64,000 nucleotides of DNA from Symsagittifera roscoffensis (GCF_963678635.1 NC_087067.1:29982401-30046400), one strand, 5' to 3'; positions 33,901 through 45,496 are shown, counted from the stretch's first letter. Numbers and translations are program-made. The notes: generated from the sequence alone by a model not told the origin.

Positions 33901-36900
33901 TTACACTCACTTTGGCTTCCCATAAATTAGGTCGTCCATTGACACGGTTAAAAAATTTTGAAGAAATACAATCAAATTTTCTAGCTACCAAAATACCATA
34001 GATATTTTTCCTTGCATTGAAATGCATTCAATTCTATTTCATTTCAAATTTTTCTCAAGAAACAGGACTTATTTGGGTCTTAAATCAAGCTTTTGAATTA
34101 TTTGCTAGTTTTTATTGGATCAAAAACAGCGTCATAAACTGATGTGATGGTACAAAACTTTATTGGGCTATGGTACATTTTGGGGTACCAGAAAGTACAA
34201 GGCTCACTTGATTGTTCTTAAATTTTGTGTGAGTGATTTTAAAAGTAAATTGGGAAACCATGTTCAAACTGCGCAATTTGCGAATAATCTATTTTTTGCG
34301 GAGAAAGACTTGTCAATTTTGAAATCTAACATACAATACACCTTAAAGTTTTTAAACTTTTTTTGTCGGAGAGCAAACTTTTTGTTAATGCAGACAAAAT
34401 GGATTTCATCTCATTTTTTGTTATTCGTTTTAAGTACTTAGTTCTTTTGATCTTCGGTATTGATTAGATGCCTACCAGCTTTGTTGTGCATCGACCATGG
34501 GTCGGTCATTCACTGTTCGAAAGAATATGAGAAGGCACACGCACCAAGATGGATGCCGATAGAGTCAGTCGTGAATCAAGGAATGAAAACACCAAAAATG
34601 TCTATAAATCCGCGGAGGAGAAACGGATATATAAAAAAAACTCAACGAGATTAGAAGACCGGAAGCCAACGAGAAGTTATGATCAAGTTTTTATATCGCT
34701 CTATTAAACGAAGGTGAACGGGTGTTCACGCAGAAAAAGACTATTATCTAAATTTTGGCTATCATTTTTGTAAAACTGCGGGATTTGTTACAACCTGCTT
34801 TAAAAAATGAAATAAAAACAAGGACACAAGGAATCCTTTCAATACTTCTGGGGAGCTTTAAGAGGTTCAAGTAATACTAGACTTGCAGACGTAAAATATT
34901 TTAAAAAGGATGTTCTCATCTGCTTTATGAAGAACATCAAAACCTCCCGACAAAAACTATTAAAAAATGCTTGAAAAAGAAACAGTCAGAGCGACTAAAT
35001 GACGAATTTTCAGCGCTTAGTGTATTTACTATCTACGACCAAAATGGCCTGTTGAAAAAAAGTTTAATGCATAGGCTATGGTTTTAAGATGTTTTTTAGA
35101 AATACGATCTCTGTGGATTTGGCAAGCTCAGTCAGTTTCATCGGCGAGAATTGAAATTTAGATAACCCAAGATGAAATTTTTCCCAAATTGAATATGCTG
35201 AAAAACCGATAAGAGATGTGTACAGCGGAATCACTGTGAGACGGTTAAAATCCTAGCACAAATAATTTTCTTAGAACAAAATCTACCGGATAGGTTTGTG
35301 AAAAGAGATCATTTCTCATCCAACGAGGACACGAGAGAAGTTTCTTGACAAACAAATTCCTTCCAAGTTGTTGATCAAGGTCAAGCTGAAAAAAGCTCAA
35401 GACCGATCTGTTAACTCAGCCTTCCACCAAATAGGAGTAAGTTCACATAGTTTTTTTTTAATACGAGTCGATTTGTTGATCATTTTAAATATCTATTAAT
35501 GGTTCGGGAAAATTCTTAACGATGGCAAAACAACACATTTCTATACACCTTTTATACCTACAAAAAGAAGGGTTCCTCTTCACCTGCTAAGTGGGAATGA
35601 GGCTGAATTAAAAAAAGTGGAGACCAAAGGCGATGTTTTATCAGCCTATTAACGATCACAAAAAAAAAACGTTACACTCAAAATATTTTAATGACCAAAA
35701 AATCTTTTAAAAAATACCAGTGGCAACAAATCACTTGATAGATAAGGTAGCACTGCAGTTTTAAGAACACTCGTTGGATAAGTTTCGTTTGGCTATCTTG
35801 ATCTCAAAAAGCTTGCAGCCAATTGAAAAGTTGCGACAAAACCAGCAAACAATTCAACCAGCAAAAAAATGAGGACAGCACTGGCAATTTTTGCACCGTA
35901 ATTTACCGACTTGGCGATATGCCAAATCAAATTTGGAGCGTCTTGGACACACTTCTGAAAAAGATCCTTGTCACAAAATACCTTGACGACGTCTTAATCC
36001 CTTAAAACGGTTCGTTCGAAGAACACAAACCGATCTAACAAAATTCTCTCGATCTAAGACGAAAAAAATAATGCGGTGAAATGCAGCAAATTATCTTTTT
36101 TTATCAAATTGAATCAAATGGTTGGGATTCAAGAATCTTGAAGTAGGGTGCACCCTTTGCTCGGAAAAGCCAACGCAATCAAAAATCTTCCTATACCTGA
36201 GAATATTTCAGAACGCCGATTTTTTTAAGCTCAATCAATCCACACGTCATTTCTGTGCCACACCTGTTCACATTTAGTTCACCCATTGAAATTGTGTCTA
36301 GCTGCGAAATGATGAAAAAAAAATTTGCTTTCGAGAAACTAAAATCTGAAATATGATTATTACAGAAAACAGCCTTTTTGATATTGAAGAATAAACGGGA
36401 TTGAAAAACGATGCTTCACACAACGGATTGTGAGCAAATTAGAACAGTTCCAAGCTGACGAGTGGAAAACAATTGTAGTCGCTTTATAGTTGTTCGATTG
36501 TTCGCGAAATAAAATATTCTGCGAACAAAAAAATTACCTATTGGGAGTAGATAAGGCATCGGAACAATTCAAAAATTTTTTATTTGGATCAGAATTTGAA
36601 GTTGTTACTGAGAACAACCTACTTTCACCGTTTTACTTCAACCATTATCACATAATCATGTTTTAAAAAAAGACAAAGAGCAGACTCATTTGGTTAACCG
36701 TTTAATTTTGATATTTCCTATTTATCAGCGAAAAATATGGATTTTGCTGATCCTTCATCAAGACTTCACGCAAAGTCAAACCATCGTCACAATATGAGCT
36801 CGAAGTAGTGGTAGCTTCAGTCATTAACAAAAAAGCATTCTATTGGACAGAAATTACATTAACAAAACTTAACGATATTGCGTTCAGACTCTCGGTCGCT

Positions 36901-39900
36901 GTGACTTCAATTAAATTTAAAAAAAACTCCGTAATTTGGTTGGTCGAGACTCCACATTTTTTCAATGGTCTCCGTCACGCTCCAACATATTGCTTCTATC
37001 TTTCCGTGTATTGCACAGTCACTCAAAACTGCAACAAAAACCACACAAGGGCAGAAACTTTTTCCACAACTCGAAATTCAATTTCAATAGATTTACTTTC
37101 TCAGGTGATTTTTTTCTTTATGTGATTTTTAAGAAAATTTTTCCCAGTCGATCATCTTTCCCTCGTTAAACGTTATGAAGTCGATCTCAGTCAGCCCAGT
37201 TTGACACTAAACCCGGAGAACCGTTGTTCTAATTAGCTATCAGGGTTAATCACCACGGACGAGAAAATTATTTGCGATCTCAGTCCTTCGGTCAAAACCA
37301 ACAGCCCTTTGAGATTTTTTGGAATCTACAATAAGAAGGTTAAAGAAGGTTGCAAGCATTTCCGAGTCAAAGACAACCTATTCTTCTTGGATAACAAGCT
37401 CAATAGTTCCAGCAGCAATCCAGGGCATTTTGTACATTTTTCCACGAAACTCACCCAGGACATTTCGTAACGAAAGTTTTCACCGAAAATATGTAGTGAT
37501 CATATATTTAAAGAAAGAAGGACTAACACAGATAGTCGGGTCAGCAATTATCAAAAGCCAGTAAGAACTTCAAAGACTTCTGTGAACGACTAAACTTAGT
37601 TTACGACTAAACTTCCGAAATTTTTTTTTCTATTGAATAATTGAATTTAGACTCGTCTGATGTTATCGAGTATCAAGATTTTTTGAAAAAACTCGAAATA
37701 CCTCATCTTACTTTTTTTTAGTCAATCACTGTCACTAATTTAGATTTCTGGGATAAATTGGAGTCGATCGTTGGTCATGTTTTTTGTCTTGAATTTTAAA
37801 TTTTTTTTTTGTGAAAAGTTTAATTCTGGAGATGTCTGTTGTACAGCTGGCGATCAAAGATCGAATGGACTTTAGAAAGACTTGTTTTACGGTGAAGGCA
37901 ATAGTATTATCCATGATTTTTGATAAATCTAAGTCGACTCTGCGTTCGTTAATCGAAAAAGTTTTTGGAAATTGAGAATTACAAAATAATCATCCATCGG
38001 GTTCACATTTTAAAAAAAAAATTCTAAACGATTTTCGAACACAACGGGAAAAATCTGAAATCTCAAGATAATCATCAAGATCCAGAAAAATCTACACTCT
38101 CAGGAAAACGAGCCACCAACTGGGAACTGCACGATGGGGCGAAAGACGGCTATCTTGACACAGGCATGAGTAACTCGCCATCAACAACAGACTGAGAAGT
38201 CAAGAATGATCCTTCAGCGATCAATGATATAAAGACTCGTACTTCCTCTGGTAGCCCTCAGAAAACATACCTCGGAGTTAAATTATATAGACAAGCCACA
38301 AACGAATAAAAACGAGGAACCTGACTATGATATTATTAATGAAAAAATTATACTACTCAGCGCACACGAAAACCCGAAATAGTGGACACGCTTTTCGGAA
38401 ATCGGACTTTGCATCTAAGGGTGAGTTACTTCCCGGCTTGACTAAAATGTCAGTTAAACCCTTGCCCACTGGTCCAAGCGCAAATAACTTTACGAGTTTA
38501 GCAGGGAAAATAAAGATGACTCCCCCGAAGAAGGCAGCAACAGATGCCACCCAACGGACAACCTCCCGAAGCTAGACGAACATCAACCTCAAGATATAGC
38601 TATGGATCACGCCTTCTACTGTCATCTTAGAATCGCCACACATCTAATCATGTTCTTCCTTATTATTAGATTTAGTCTCCTGGGTCGAAGAAAAAATGAA
38701 ACATCTTAAAGAAAAAACGACTAGTTTGCAGGCCAATCACACAGGCCTGCCCAAGGTATCTAATTTTAAAAGCTTCACAAGGATGAAAAACAAGTAGTCG
38801 CCCCGATGTGATATAAATGGACAGTCCGATGTGCTCTAGGACGTCAGCGGCACCCGACACAACGGGCCAGACTTGATCTGGGACGGAGCCAATCCTTCTT
38901 AAGAGCTCATCAGACAGACGAACCTCATTCTTTCACCCAGCAGCCTCCGTTTGGCCTCCAAAAAGGAAAACCGTTGAAGCTCCAAAAGTTTTTACTGGAA
39001 AAAATATATTGAGAAGGTGTCAGAAAAAATCGCCGTATTCGATGGTCTCTGGACTCTAGACGACAGTCTTTGCAAAGCGATGTTCCCTCCTTGCAATCAG
39101 TGGTAGTCTCCATCAGAATTCTTAACTTCTATCGCTAGCCCTCCAGACAGGTCAAATTTTATTCGCCGCCCAAACCCAAACGCCGACATGGTCGTGAAAA
39201 CTTACAATTTCAACTGGTACAATTAAGTCGTCATTGCTCGAAACTACAACTGTCTTCATCCCTTCAGAGACAGACTATCTACCTTATCTGCCGTTATCGC
39301 AGACTCAGAAAAAAGAAGCGACAAATTGTCATTTGCTGATCAAGATTTGAAAAAAAAACTCAGACTATTTCGACCCAAAATTCAACAAAAACTAAAAAAA
39401 TTCGTTAATTTGATGATTCGTATCCCTTTTTATTTCTTTTTAGGAAACATTTGTGCTAGACCTTAAGTGCAGTTTCAAATTATTCCTCAAAGACAGAAGC
39501 GGATCTAGGAATTTCTCGAGGGGGGCGGATTATCAAAAAATGAAAATTTTGTCGACTTTTTTTAAGTCGACCATATTGATTTTCCGAGCTCCCACAAAGC
39601 AATAAAAAGACTCTATCTTGCTCAATCCCCCGCCCTCCCCCCTAAATCCACCCCTGGTGTAGTATAAAAAATAAATTTTTAAATTAGAAGAAAATTATTC
39701 GAAAATTTTGGCTGCTTAAGCCCGTATATAGTGTAAATTGACTCTGACACGTGAATAGTTCAATATTTTACCGTGATCTTTGGCTTGCGCAGGAAAAAAT
39801 GGTCCCGGAAGTGACATGCAAAGACCCTCAAAGGCAGCCAGAGTAGCGACAACTGCCACAACTGTTATTCTTCTCAACAGAGAGAGATCGTGTTTTGTTG

Positions 39901-40018
39901 ACTCCTCTTGTTTCGGAATTAAATTCAACGGCTGCGTTTCATCTGCAGTGTAATCTGTCAAGTTGGCGGGATTCGAAGAACTGTGAAAACCTGATTCCGT
40001 CAACGGAGATGCAGTCAT
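24428..40018 (-). CDS. SLC18B1-like MFS transporter, complete three-exon gene
   Basis: Joining 39772-40018, 30420-31106 and 24428-24930 gives 1437 bp, 478 codons plus stop, with both introns in phase 1 and GT..AG ends. Residues 1-50 are hydrophilic; the first helix ends in the proline-rich LPGPFFPAQAKDHG typical of vesicular amine/polyamine carriers. Exon 2 holds helices 2-6 and the GFVFIATPIATG segment of helix 7. Exon 3 holds helices 8-12 with GATVFGGFLNESLGF. Length and layout match the SLC18B1 (vesicular polyamine transporter) branch of the major facilitator superfamily; the substrate is inferred from family only. Intron 1 (8.7 kb) contains a decayed Ty3/gypsy element, R1 copies and MITEs. 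Intron 2 (5.5 kb) contains a MULE on the opposite strand and a decayed partial exon-2 copy. The start at 40018 is the first ATG of the open frame. Confidence 0.85.
24941..25206. mobile_element. MITE-like element next to exon 3 acceptor (copy B)
   Basis: Duplicate of the element at 15745, slightly shorter in its G-rich end. On the minus strand its terminus reads CCTCCCCCCTAAATCAGCC and leads directly into exon 3. Confidence 0.65.
25731..27097 (+). pseudogene. MULE transposase with FLYWCH zinc finger, frameshifted (copy B)
   Basis: Same architecture as copy A: FLYWCH finger, CDGTF, TIDFE, CFFHMSQSVW and TNNAVEGWN, with the identical single-base frame break near 26685. Here the last zinc-ligand His of the FLYWCH motif (DHCHF in copy A) is Gln, while the Trp before CHHR that copy A has lost is kept. 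Each copy has its own damage on top of the shared break, as expected of decaying pseudogenes. An intact relative elsewhere would be needed to move the element. Confidence 0.88.
27365..27433 (-). ncRNA. tRNA-like sequence inside the MULE, copy B
   Basis: Identical by eye to the copy at 18190-18258: perfect A box, near-consensus B box, possible CAA anticodon loop, no acceptor stem. Confidence 0.45.
28011..29375. repeat. Exon-2/intron tandem unit B1 (1365 bp)
   Basis: Counterpart of unit A1. In the second half the unit that follows runs into the full exon 2, so this half has one truncated copy and one real exon, against two truncated copies and a partial unit in the first half. Confidence 0.92.
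29057..29372 (-). pseudogene. Truncated exon-2 copy, frameshifted (B1)
   Basis: Counterpart of 19836-20151 with the same one-base expansion of the A run, so the frameshift predates the segmental duplication. It lies inside intron 2 of the intact gene, downstream of the real exon 2. Confidence 0.82.
30420..31106 (-). CDS. SLC18B1-like transporter, exon 2 (full length)
   Basis: 687 bp, a multiple of three with both ends in phase 1. The acceptor has a pyrimidine tract (CCGCTTCTGTTTAG) and the donor is ACAG/GTATTG. Encodes GLSQSQIGIVTG, the helix-2 region with FASFIVGSL, the ARAINGVGVAMTYAML segment, FALGMFSGPIIGS and the loop with KNRKQSS. The frame is open throughout. The 3' 315 bp are the source of the truncated copies at 21200, 19836 and 29057. 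Confidence 0.87.
31396..31900 (+). repeat. R1 copy, direct
   Basis: Contains the perfect hairpin CAGGGCGAAGCCCTG at 31421-31435, the TTGGAACGATTTTG block, a weakened TAATTTGCGTTACGC block and the tail ATCGAGCATAAATATTCCG. Lies in intron 1 of the transporter. Confidence 0.82.
32035..32330 (-). repeat. R1 copy, inverted partner
   Basis: Minus-strand R1 tail and middle: CGTTACTTTCGTTAC, TTTGTCTGAAGAAAAAACC, then the CGCGTTAATAGCACGAAATA block near 32275. With 31396-31900 it forms a tail-to-tail pair separated by about 135 bp. Confidence 0.8.
32331..32916. other. Transporter intron sequence, nothing recognised
   Basis: A 60-codon minus-strand frame at 32458-32640 has no recognisable feature. 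Confidence 0.5.
32917..33170. mobile_element. MITE-like remnant
   Basis: Begins GTGCGGATCTAAGATTTTCTC followed by a 13-G run, then TTGATTTTCCGAGCTCCC as in the 39494 element, and contains GGCGCCAAAAGCGCC near 33144, like the palindrome in the 15745 element. Overlapping plus-strand frames of 61-125 codons here are not supported as genes. Confidence 0.5.
33171..35529. other. Intron 1, no supported gene
   Basis: Short plus-strand frames (34163-34441, 34460-34654) show no recognisable domain. Part of this may be the 5' portion (gag) of the decayed Ty3/gypsy element that follows, but no motif proves it and no LTR was found. Confidence 0.4.
35530..37420 (+). pseudogene. Decayed Ty3/gypsy-type pol (RT, RNase H, integrase traces)
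   Basis: Broken by many stops and frame changes, but landmarks appear in the right order on the plus strand. At about 35557 is TKRRVPLHL with an acidic/Lys-rich segment after it (RT entry region). At about 35790 is YLDLKK. At 35910-35995 is RLGDMPNQIW followed by the RT active-site motif YLDDVLIP. At about 36148 is HPLLGKANAIKNLPIPENI (RT thumb/connection). At about 36540-36625 is a segment resembling the RNase H start (LFGSEFEVVTENN). At about 37345-37400 is KHFRVKDNLFFLDNKL, like the start of an integrase N-terminal domain. No coding capacity remains. It lies in intron 1 of the transporter, on the opposite strand. Confidence 0.7.
37421..39493. other. Intron 1, no supported gene
   Basis: Somewhat higher GC than the surroundings around 38.0-39.2 kb and free of the R1/R3 repeats. 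It may be the 3' part of the decayed retroelement. Frames of 62-82 codons show no recognised motif. Confidence 0.4.
39494..39656. mobile_element. MITE-like element, 163 bp
   Basis: One end is CAGAAGCGGATCTAGGAATT; the other, on the complementary strand, is CAGGGGTGGATTTAGGGGGG. Interior TTGATTTTCCGAGCTCCC is shared with 32917. It lies about 115 bp downstream of the exon 1 donor. No clear target duplication. Confidence 0.6.
39772..40018 (-). CDS. SLC18B1-like transporter, exon 1
   Basis: 247 bp, ATG to the donor GATCACG/GTAAAA. Encodes a Ser/Thr/Glu-rich cytosolic N-terminus and the first transmembrane helix (ITVVAVVATLAAFEGL). The last base starts a Gly codon completed by exon 2 (G/GA). Confidence 0.85.
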
Positions 40019-41150
40019 AGCAGAAATGCAAGTTTTGCGTCTCAGACAAGTAAACTATAAGAAATTAAGTGTATATTGTTAATTAAAACAGCCAAAGGTT
40101 TGGTTGTAAGCAAAAAATAAATGATAAAATTTTTTTGAAAAATCTTCTTCTTTTGAAGGATTGGTAAATTGTCGTTGGGCTATATCCGGAAAAAATCTTG
40201 GGGAATAATATTAACTCTTAGCAAAATTTGCAATAGAAAACATCGTTTTAAATAAAGGCACTAAATCAATGAAAGTAAAAAAACAAGCACTGATGTTTAA
40301 TATTTAAGTTCAATCTAGACTATTACTTCTCATCTCTTTCTCTTTTTCTCAAACTTAATCAAAGTAAGAACTATCTGCGTTTGAACAGAGCAGCCAAATA
40401 TGACAGAACTCGAGAAGTAATTTTGTGTATTAAGACTTATGCGAGTAATCTCGTTCGTCAAAGTTGTTTGAAATGGTGACAAGAGGATGAAAGGCCGCCT
40501 AACTTAGGCTGAAAGGGATCTTTATCTGAAAGGCTGAAAAACTGTGTGATATTCCAACTAATCGGGTTTGAAAGGAGCTCAGTTAAAGCCTACAGAGAAT
40601 ACAGAGGGTCGCTTTGGGGTAGGCGAGTATTTACAGAAAACATCGGAAGGATTAGACGATTACGGATCACCGGTTGACCATCGTCCGGCCAAATCGAATC
40701 ACCAAACTGAACCAAAGCCGAGTTAAACCCAAATTTCTCGACTTTATCTTCGCTTGAAGTTCATCTGATTTTTGACTGGCCAACATGCCGAATTTTACAC
40801 GGTTATTTCAAAATTTAATGTCATAGGCTTCTCAGTTCGCAATAGTGAAAACTCAGTCGAATCCGAAAAAAAAACTTATTTTTAACAGCTGAAGCGAAAA
40901 CTGATTTAAAAATGTAGAGCATAAGAGCGTAACTCTGATGGCAAACAAATTAGCTCATAATTTTTCACCGCCTTAAACCCAGTTATGCAATTTAGAGATG
41001 AAATGATTGATCAAAATTCAATGTCAGCCATAAAGGAGGAGAACAATTGAGAAACATTGTTTTCGTGCAAGAAATAAGCAAACAGGAAGCTGTGTTTCAA
41101 AAGATTTTCCAAATTACATAAACTTTTTCTGCAAAAAGCAGGTTGTGGCC
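40019..41150. other. Upstream region of the transporter; no gene seen
   Basis: Should contain the promoter and 5' UTR of the SLC18B1-like gene on the minus strand. No core promoter motif could be assigned with confidence. Confidence 0.4.
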
Positions 41151-41159
41151 GCTTCAGCA

Positions 41160-42200
41160 GAGACTAATCCCAAAACCGGGTTTCTCAATCGAACACTGAA
41201 GAATTGGCACGGTAGTTTTCACGTAGGTCAAAGAGTTTCTACAATCGATCAAAGCTTCAAAAACTTTACTTGTTTGAAGGCCATAACTTCTTTATTAAAC
41301 AAATACTAACTATAAACCTAGCCTTACATCAACCTGTCGTTTCGATTAAAACTATGATCTCTGATTTGGCAGGGTAGATAGCGAGAAAAGTCCAAAAACG
41401 GTCAACAAATCAAAAATTTGGCATCTCAGAGGATCATAGCTTTTTGAGACAATAATTGACGGCAGCTGTTTATGGAAAGGAATTCAAGCGAACTGTAATT
41501 TCGATTGCAACCAAAATCTCAAATTTGTGAGGTTAGTTCTCGAAAAAATCAAAAACTTTCAAAATAAACGGTCAAAAATTCAAAATTTCCTGGGCCATAA
41601 TTTTTGGCGTCAGACAATTTTCGGCGTAGTCGCATAAACAAAGATCTTTCACGTACCCATGTTTTTGAACTGAATCCAAAACTTCAGATATGGTGGGGCA
41701 GTTTTCGAGAGTTTTCAAAAAGTTTAAAAAAGGTCAAAAGAACATGTATTTGACTTTTCCTGAGGGTGATACATTTTTGTGTAAAAAACTTTGCTTGTAG
41801 CCGCTGGTGCAGGAGAGCTTCTACTAACCGTTATCGCCATTGAACTCACAATATCAGATTTGAGAGGTTACTTTCTGAGAAAAGTCAAAAAGATTCACAA
41901 AACGATTTTTTGGATTGCCGTAACTTTGTGTAAAATAATGCCGCATAACCGTTCATTTCAGGAGTTTTTGAAAAGTGTTTTGTTCATTGAATTCAAAAAC
42001 TCATATCTGGGAGCAATAGTGTTTGAGAAAAGACAAAAACATTCACTAATTGTTCAAAAATGAAAAGTTTGACTATTCCAAGATCATAACTCTGTGTAAA
42101 AAATATTAGGCCTAGCCGCTTATGTAGGGAGCTTGTCAAAACCATTTTTTCTCCATTGAAACTTGAAACTGAGAATTGAGAAAAGGTAATTCAGATTTAA
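41160..42200. repeat. Diverged tandem repeat, about 170-bp period
   Basis: Roughly six degenerate units share the order CCATAACTTTTTG-TAAAA, GTAGCCGCTTATG, a CATTGAACTCAAAA block, ATCTCAGATTTGAGAGG, and TTTTCGAGAAAAGTCAAAAA. A 90-codon frame at 41791-42063 spans two units and is not a gene. Related units recur at 58255-58560. Confidence 0.7.
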
Positions 42201-42737
42201 TTTGAACCCATGATTTTGGCCATTCCATGCATATTCGTTACCTCCAGGCTTAGTTTACCGGGAACGCATAAAGTTTGAACTCATTATGAGCCAAGATACA
42301 ATTGATTCAAGTGATTCTCTTAAACAAGTTGTTAACCCAAAAGTCTATATTCCGGTTTGAAAACGCTTTGCATACTAATTGCAAGCGTAAAAAAGTGTGG
42401 CAACTTTGAGAGCTATTAAAACGCACGTTTTTAACTTGAGAAATTCAATGCATATTATATTGGTTTCTTTTAGAGTTAATTGTACATGCTTCTAAGATAG
42501 TTGTTAAAAGTGCATAACTATAAAAGTAAAAATTTGGCTATGATACAAACTGTTCATTTTGTTCGAAGTAGAAAAAAGAGCGATTAAGATATTAAACTTG
42601 AATCTGCCATCTATTATAAAATAACATTTAATTTTTTTCACGGTTTTGTTAATTTAATAGGATTTGGAGTTGCCCAATTTTATTTGAAAAAATTTTTGTA
42701 CAAAACAATCCCATTTTTTCAAAAAAATTGCAGAAAC

Positions 42738-43065
42738 CGTGTCTGTACAAATCCAAATCAATCCCATACAAATAGTCCTATGCGAAACAGTTCGAAAAAC
42801 AGTCCCAATTAATAATTGTTTTAACACGACGGTAGGCCGAGAATTGACCTTTGTTCAACAAACAAAAAGAACAAAACAGTGACCGCCGCAGTCGCGCCAA
42901 CGTGTTGCGAGCTTGCCAAGAGAGGGTAGTACGTAAATCGAAATTTAGAGCTGGTTATGTTAAGCCGGACTGTTTTATATTGGACAGTTTTTTTCCTTCA
43001 TTACATGATTTTTTGGGCTATTTTGTATTTGACTGTTTTGTATGGGACTGTTTTGTATATGCACC
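42738..43065. mobile_element. Non-autonomous MULE derivative (MITE), 328 bp
   Basis: Ends match the 16125 MULE: CGTGTCTGTACAAA on the left and GTTTTGTATATGCACC on the right, with CAGTCC/GGACTG subterminal words. Flanks GCAGAAAC (42730-42737) and ATAGAAAC (43066-43073) match at 6 of 8 bases, consistent with a decayed 8-bp target duplication. The interior (about 42840-42960) is unrelated to the transposase. Confidence 0.78.
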
Positions 43066-43724
43066 ATAGAAACACGTTTTTTTTCAAGATTAACTTCTCT
43101 TCAAAATGCTGGTTATAATTAGGCGAAAGAAATAGTCGTATTCTATTCGAGGAGTAACTTTTGTTCTATTGAATTTGCAGAAAAATGTGCTTTAGAATTC
43201 AAAGTTTCTGTTTATGCAAGTAGACTGCTATTCAGCTGACTGTGGATAACTTCCCAATTAATCTTGTAAAATAAAGACCGCCTTCGAAAATCCAGTTTCT
43301 CTAAATTGTTTTTGGATCCGTTATTTGGCTGAAAGAAAATTTAATGCATAGAATAGACTCCTGGTGTGAATCTGAGCAAATTTGAAAGTACGCTGTTTTT
43401 TTTTGTCAATATATCGCCATTTGCGTCAAACTTTTGATTCTCGAAACCTGCTGCGCGATTGCTTTTGCTATCAATTAAAAAGAACAAACGTTTTTTTGTA
43501 ACTGAACTGAAGTGTTTCATGAATTTTCGTGCACTTGTTTGCCTTGGGCGAAGGTGGCCTGGTATCTAACTTTCTTTTTAAGGTCGCCGGTGAACACACA
43601 ACGCGGCTTTGCGGCGACAACGGAGTCCTGCTATTCATTCAACCACTACTGCATGTTTTAATCGCTTTTTAACTCAGATCTTTCACATCATTTTCTGGTT
43701 TTTCGGATGTTTGCCATATGTACG

Positions 43725-43800
43725 CTCGGCGTAAGCATGGATTGGAACCCACGACTCACTGAGCAACGAAGTATTCGCTTCGATTTAATTAGCTTGCAGC
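43725..43800 (-). repeat. tRNA-like SINE fragment
   Basis: Minus strand contains CAGTGAGTCGTGGGTTCCAATCC; GGTTCCAATCC fits the B box. No A box of good quality and no cloverleaf. Confidence 0.35.
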
Positions 43801-45397
43801 TTGTTATTGTAAGCAATTTTAAGCGCGAATAAGCTGTGTGCAAGTCCTACATCGAAATATTGAAAAAAAAACAGGGGCAAACTTAAGACCCATAAACTTA
43901 CTGACCAAAAGTGGAGTGAAAACGGGGAACGATTAAAAGATGGCAATCAGAAAATGCCCTCAGAAAATGATTCATGATTTCATAGATGAAAATGAGTGAT
44001 CAAAAGTTCAATGAAAGTCAGAAAACCAATTTAAATGCTGCGTACATTGGGTTCGACCAATGCAGCAGCAAAGCTGTTTCAGATGCTCAAACCGAAAAGA
44101 TCGAAAAAGGCGTTTTTTGGATCCTGACTTTTATCGAGAACGGTCGGTGTTGTTATGATTTTCTTAGAACTGCACACATTGTTTGAACATGGTCAAGTAT
44201 AAAGCTTGTACGCTTTTAGCTACTTTCCTTCTTTAAAAAAAAACATTTTACAAATTGACCTATTTCCGATTTTTTTTTCAAAACGGTTTACAACGAGCTT
44301 ATCTATTATCGTGACCTCAAAATTGTACCGGATATAACATTACTAATTTATGATGGGCAGCCGGTGCTATGACGTACCAAACCTCACCTCAACCACCCTC
44401 CCCCGACAGGGGTTCGGCGAACTGATTACCTGCTTGTACTGCTTAACATTTATTTCCGGTCAACTAGCCATTAAATTGTAATTTGACTTCGGTGCCAAAA
44501 CACATTCAAATTGAAGGGGGATGCTCAGAAACTTCTGTGAGAAGCTTTCAAAACGGCCCAAAATGGTATTTGAGGAACTTTTTTTCAAACAATCGACGTA
44601 GGCACTATTTAAAAAAAATGTGAGTTAGCTTAGAAAAGAAAGAAGGTTCCTACTAATACACTAACCCTCGCAAGCTTGATAGTGTAATTAAATAACAGTC
44701 TCCAAAAGGCGGACCTGATACTGTCAAATCTGGTAAAAAAGACCAGTGTATTTCTTTGCAACAAAAACTAAAATTGCAAAAAATGCAATTAGATTTAGTG
44801 CACATTTTCCCCCACACTCAGTGTCAAGTATAAAATTACTTTTTTTTTGCGTGTTCAATGGAAGCTTCGGATCAATTAGCTTGTCTCAATTCAATTTGGA
44901 GTATTTTCAGACTGAGCATAAAAAATAGCATCCATCGTAAGCAATTGTCAATTCAACGCTATTTACAAAGTAGGCTATTTACATTTGATATCGAATTTTA
45001 AATAAATTTTACAATAAATGGACAATAAATAGATGGATTTTTCATTTGAACTTTTCGACAGCTGTTTGTGAGTTAGGTATGAATCCAAAATCCGAAGGGT
45101 TTGATCCATTCCAATCCACTTCTATGTCACTCCACCTAAACAGAAAGTTAATTTCAAATTTAACGAACAAACAACTATTTCAAGGAGGGCGCCTCGAAGT
45201 AAAATACTGCGACCTTAAAAAGGAATTATTAAGTTATAAACTACTTTTCAAACTTTGCGACTTGTCTTTTGGCGCGAGTTGTCGCGGTACCGTAAAATAT
45301 GTGCATATCAGCGAGCTTATTTCTACACATTGTGAAAAGAAAATTCATTTTACGCTTTGTTATTCGAATATGCTTAATTGATAGATATTTCTTTATA
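43801..45397. other. No supported gene
   Basis: One copy of the GAAGGTTC-CTACTAATACACTA dispersed word lies near 44640. A 111-codon plus-strand frame (45046-45381) is the longest and has no recognised motif. Confidence 0.45.
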
Positions 45398-45421
45398 GGG
45401 GGGGGGGGGGGGGGGGGGGGG
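45398..45421. repeat. Poly-G run of 24
   Basis: Uninterrupted G homopolymer following CTTTATA. Capable of quadruplex formation and a likely source of length error in sequencing. Confidence 0.95.
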
Positions 45422-45496
45422 TTGAAGATTTGTTACTGGCTGATATACGAGATAGGATTAATGCATATATCTCAAATACATAAAAAAGATGAAGTA

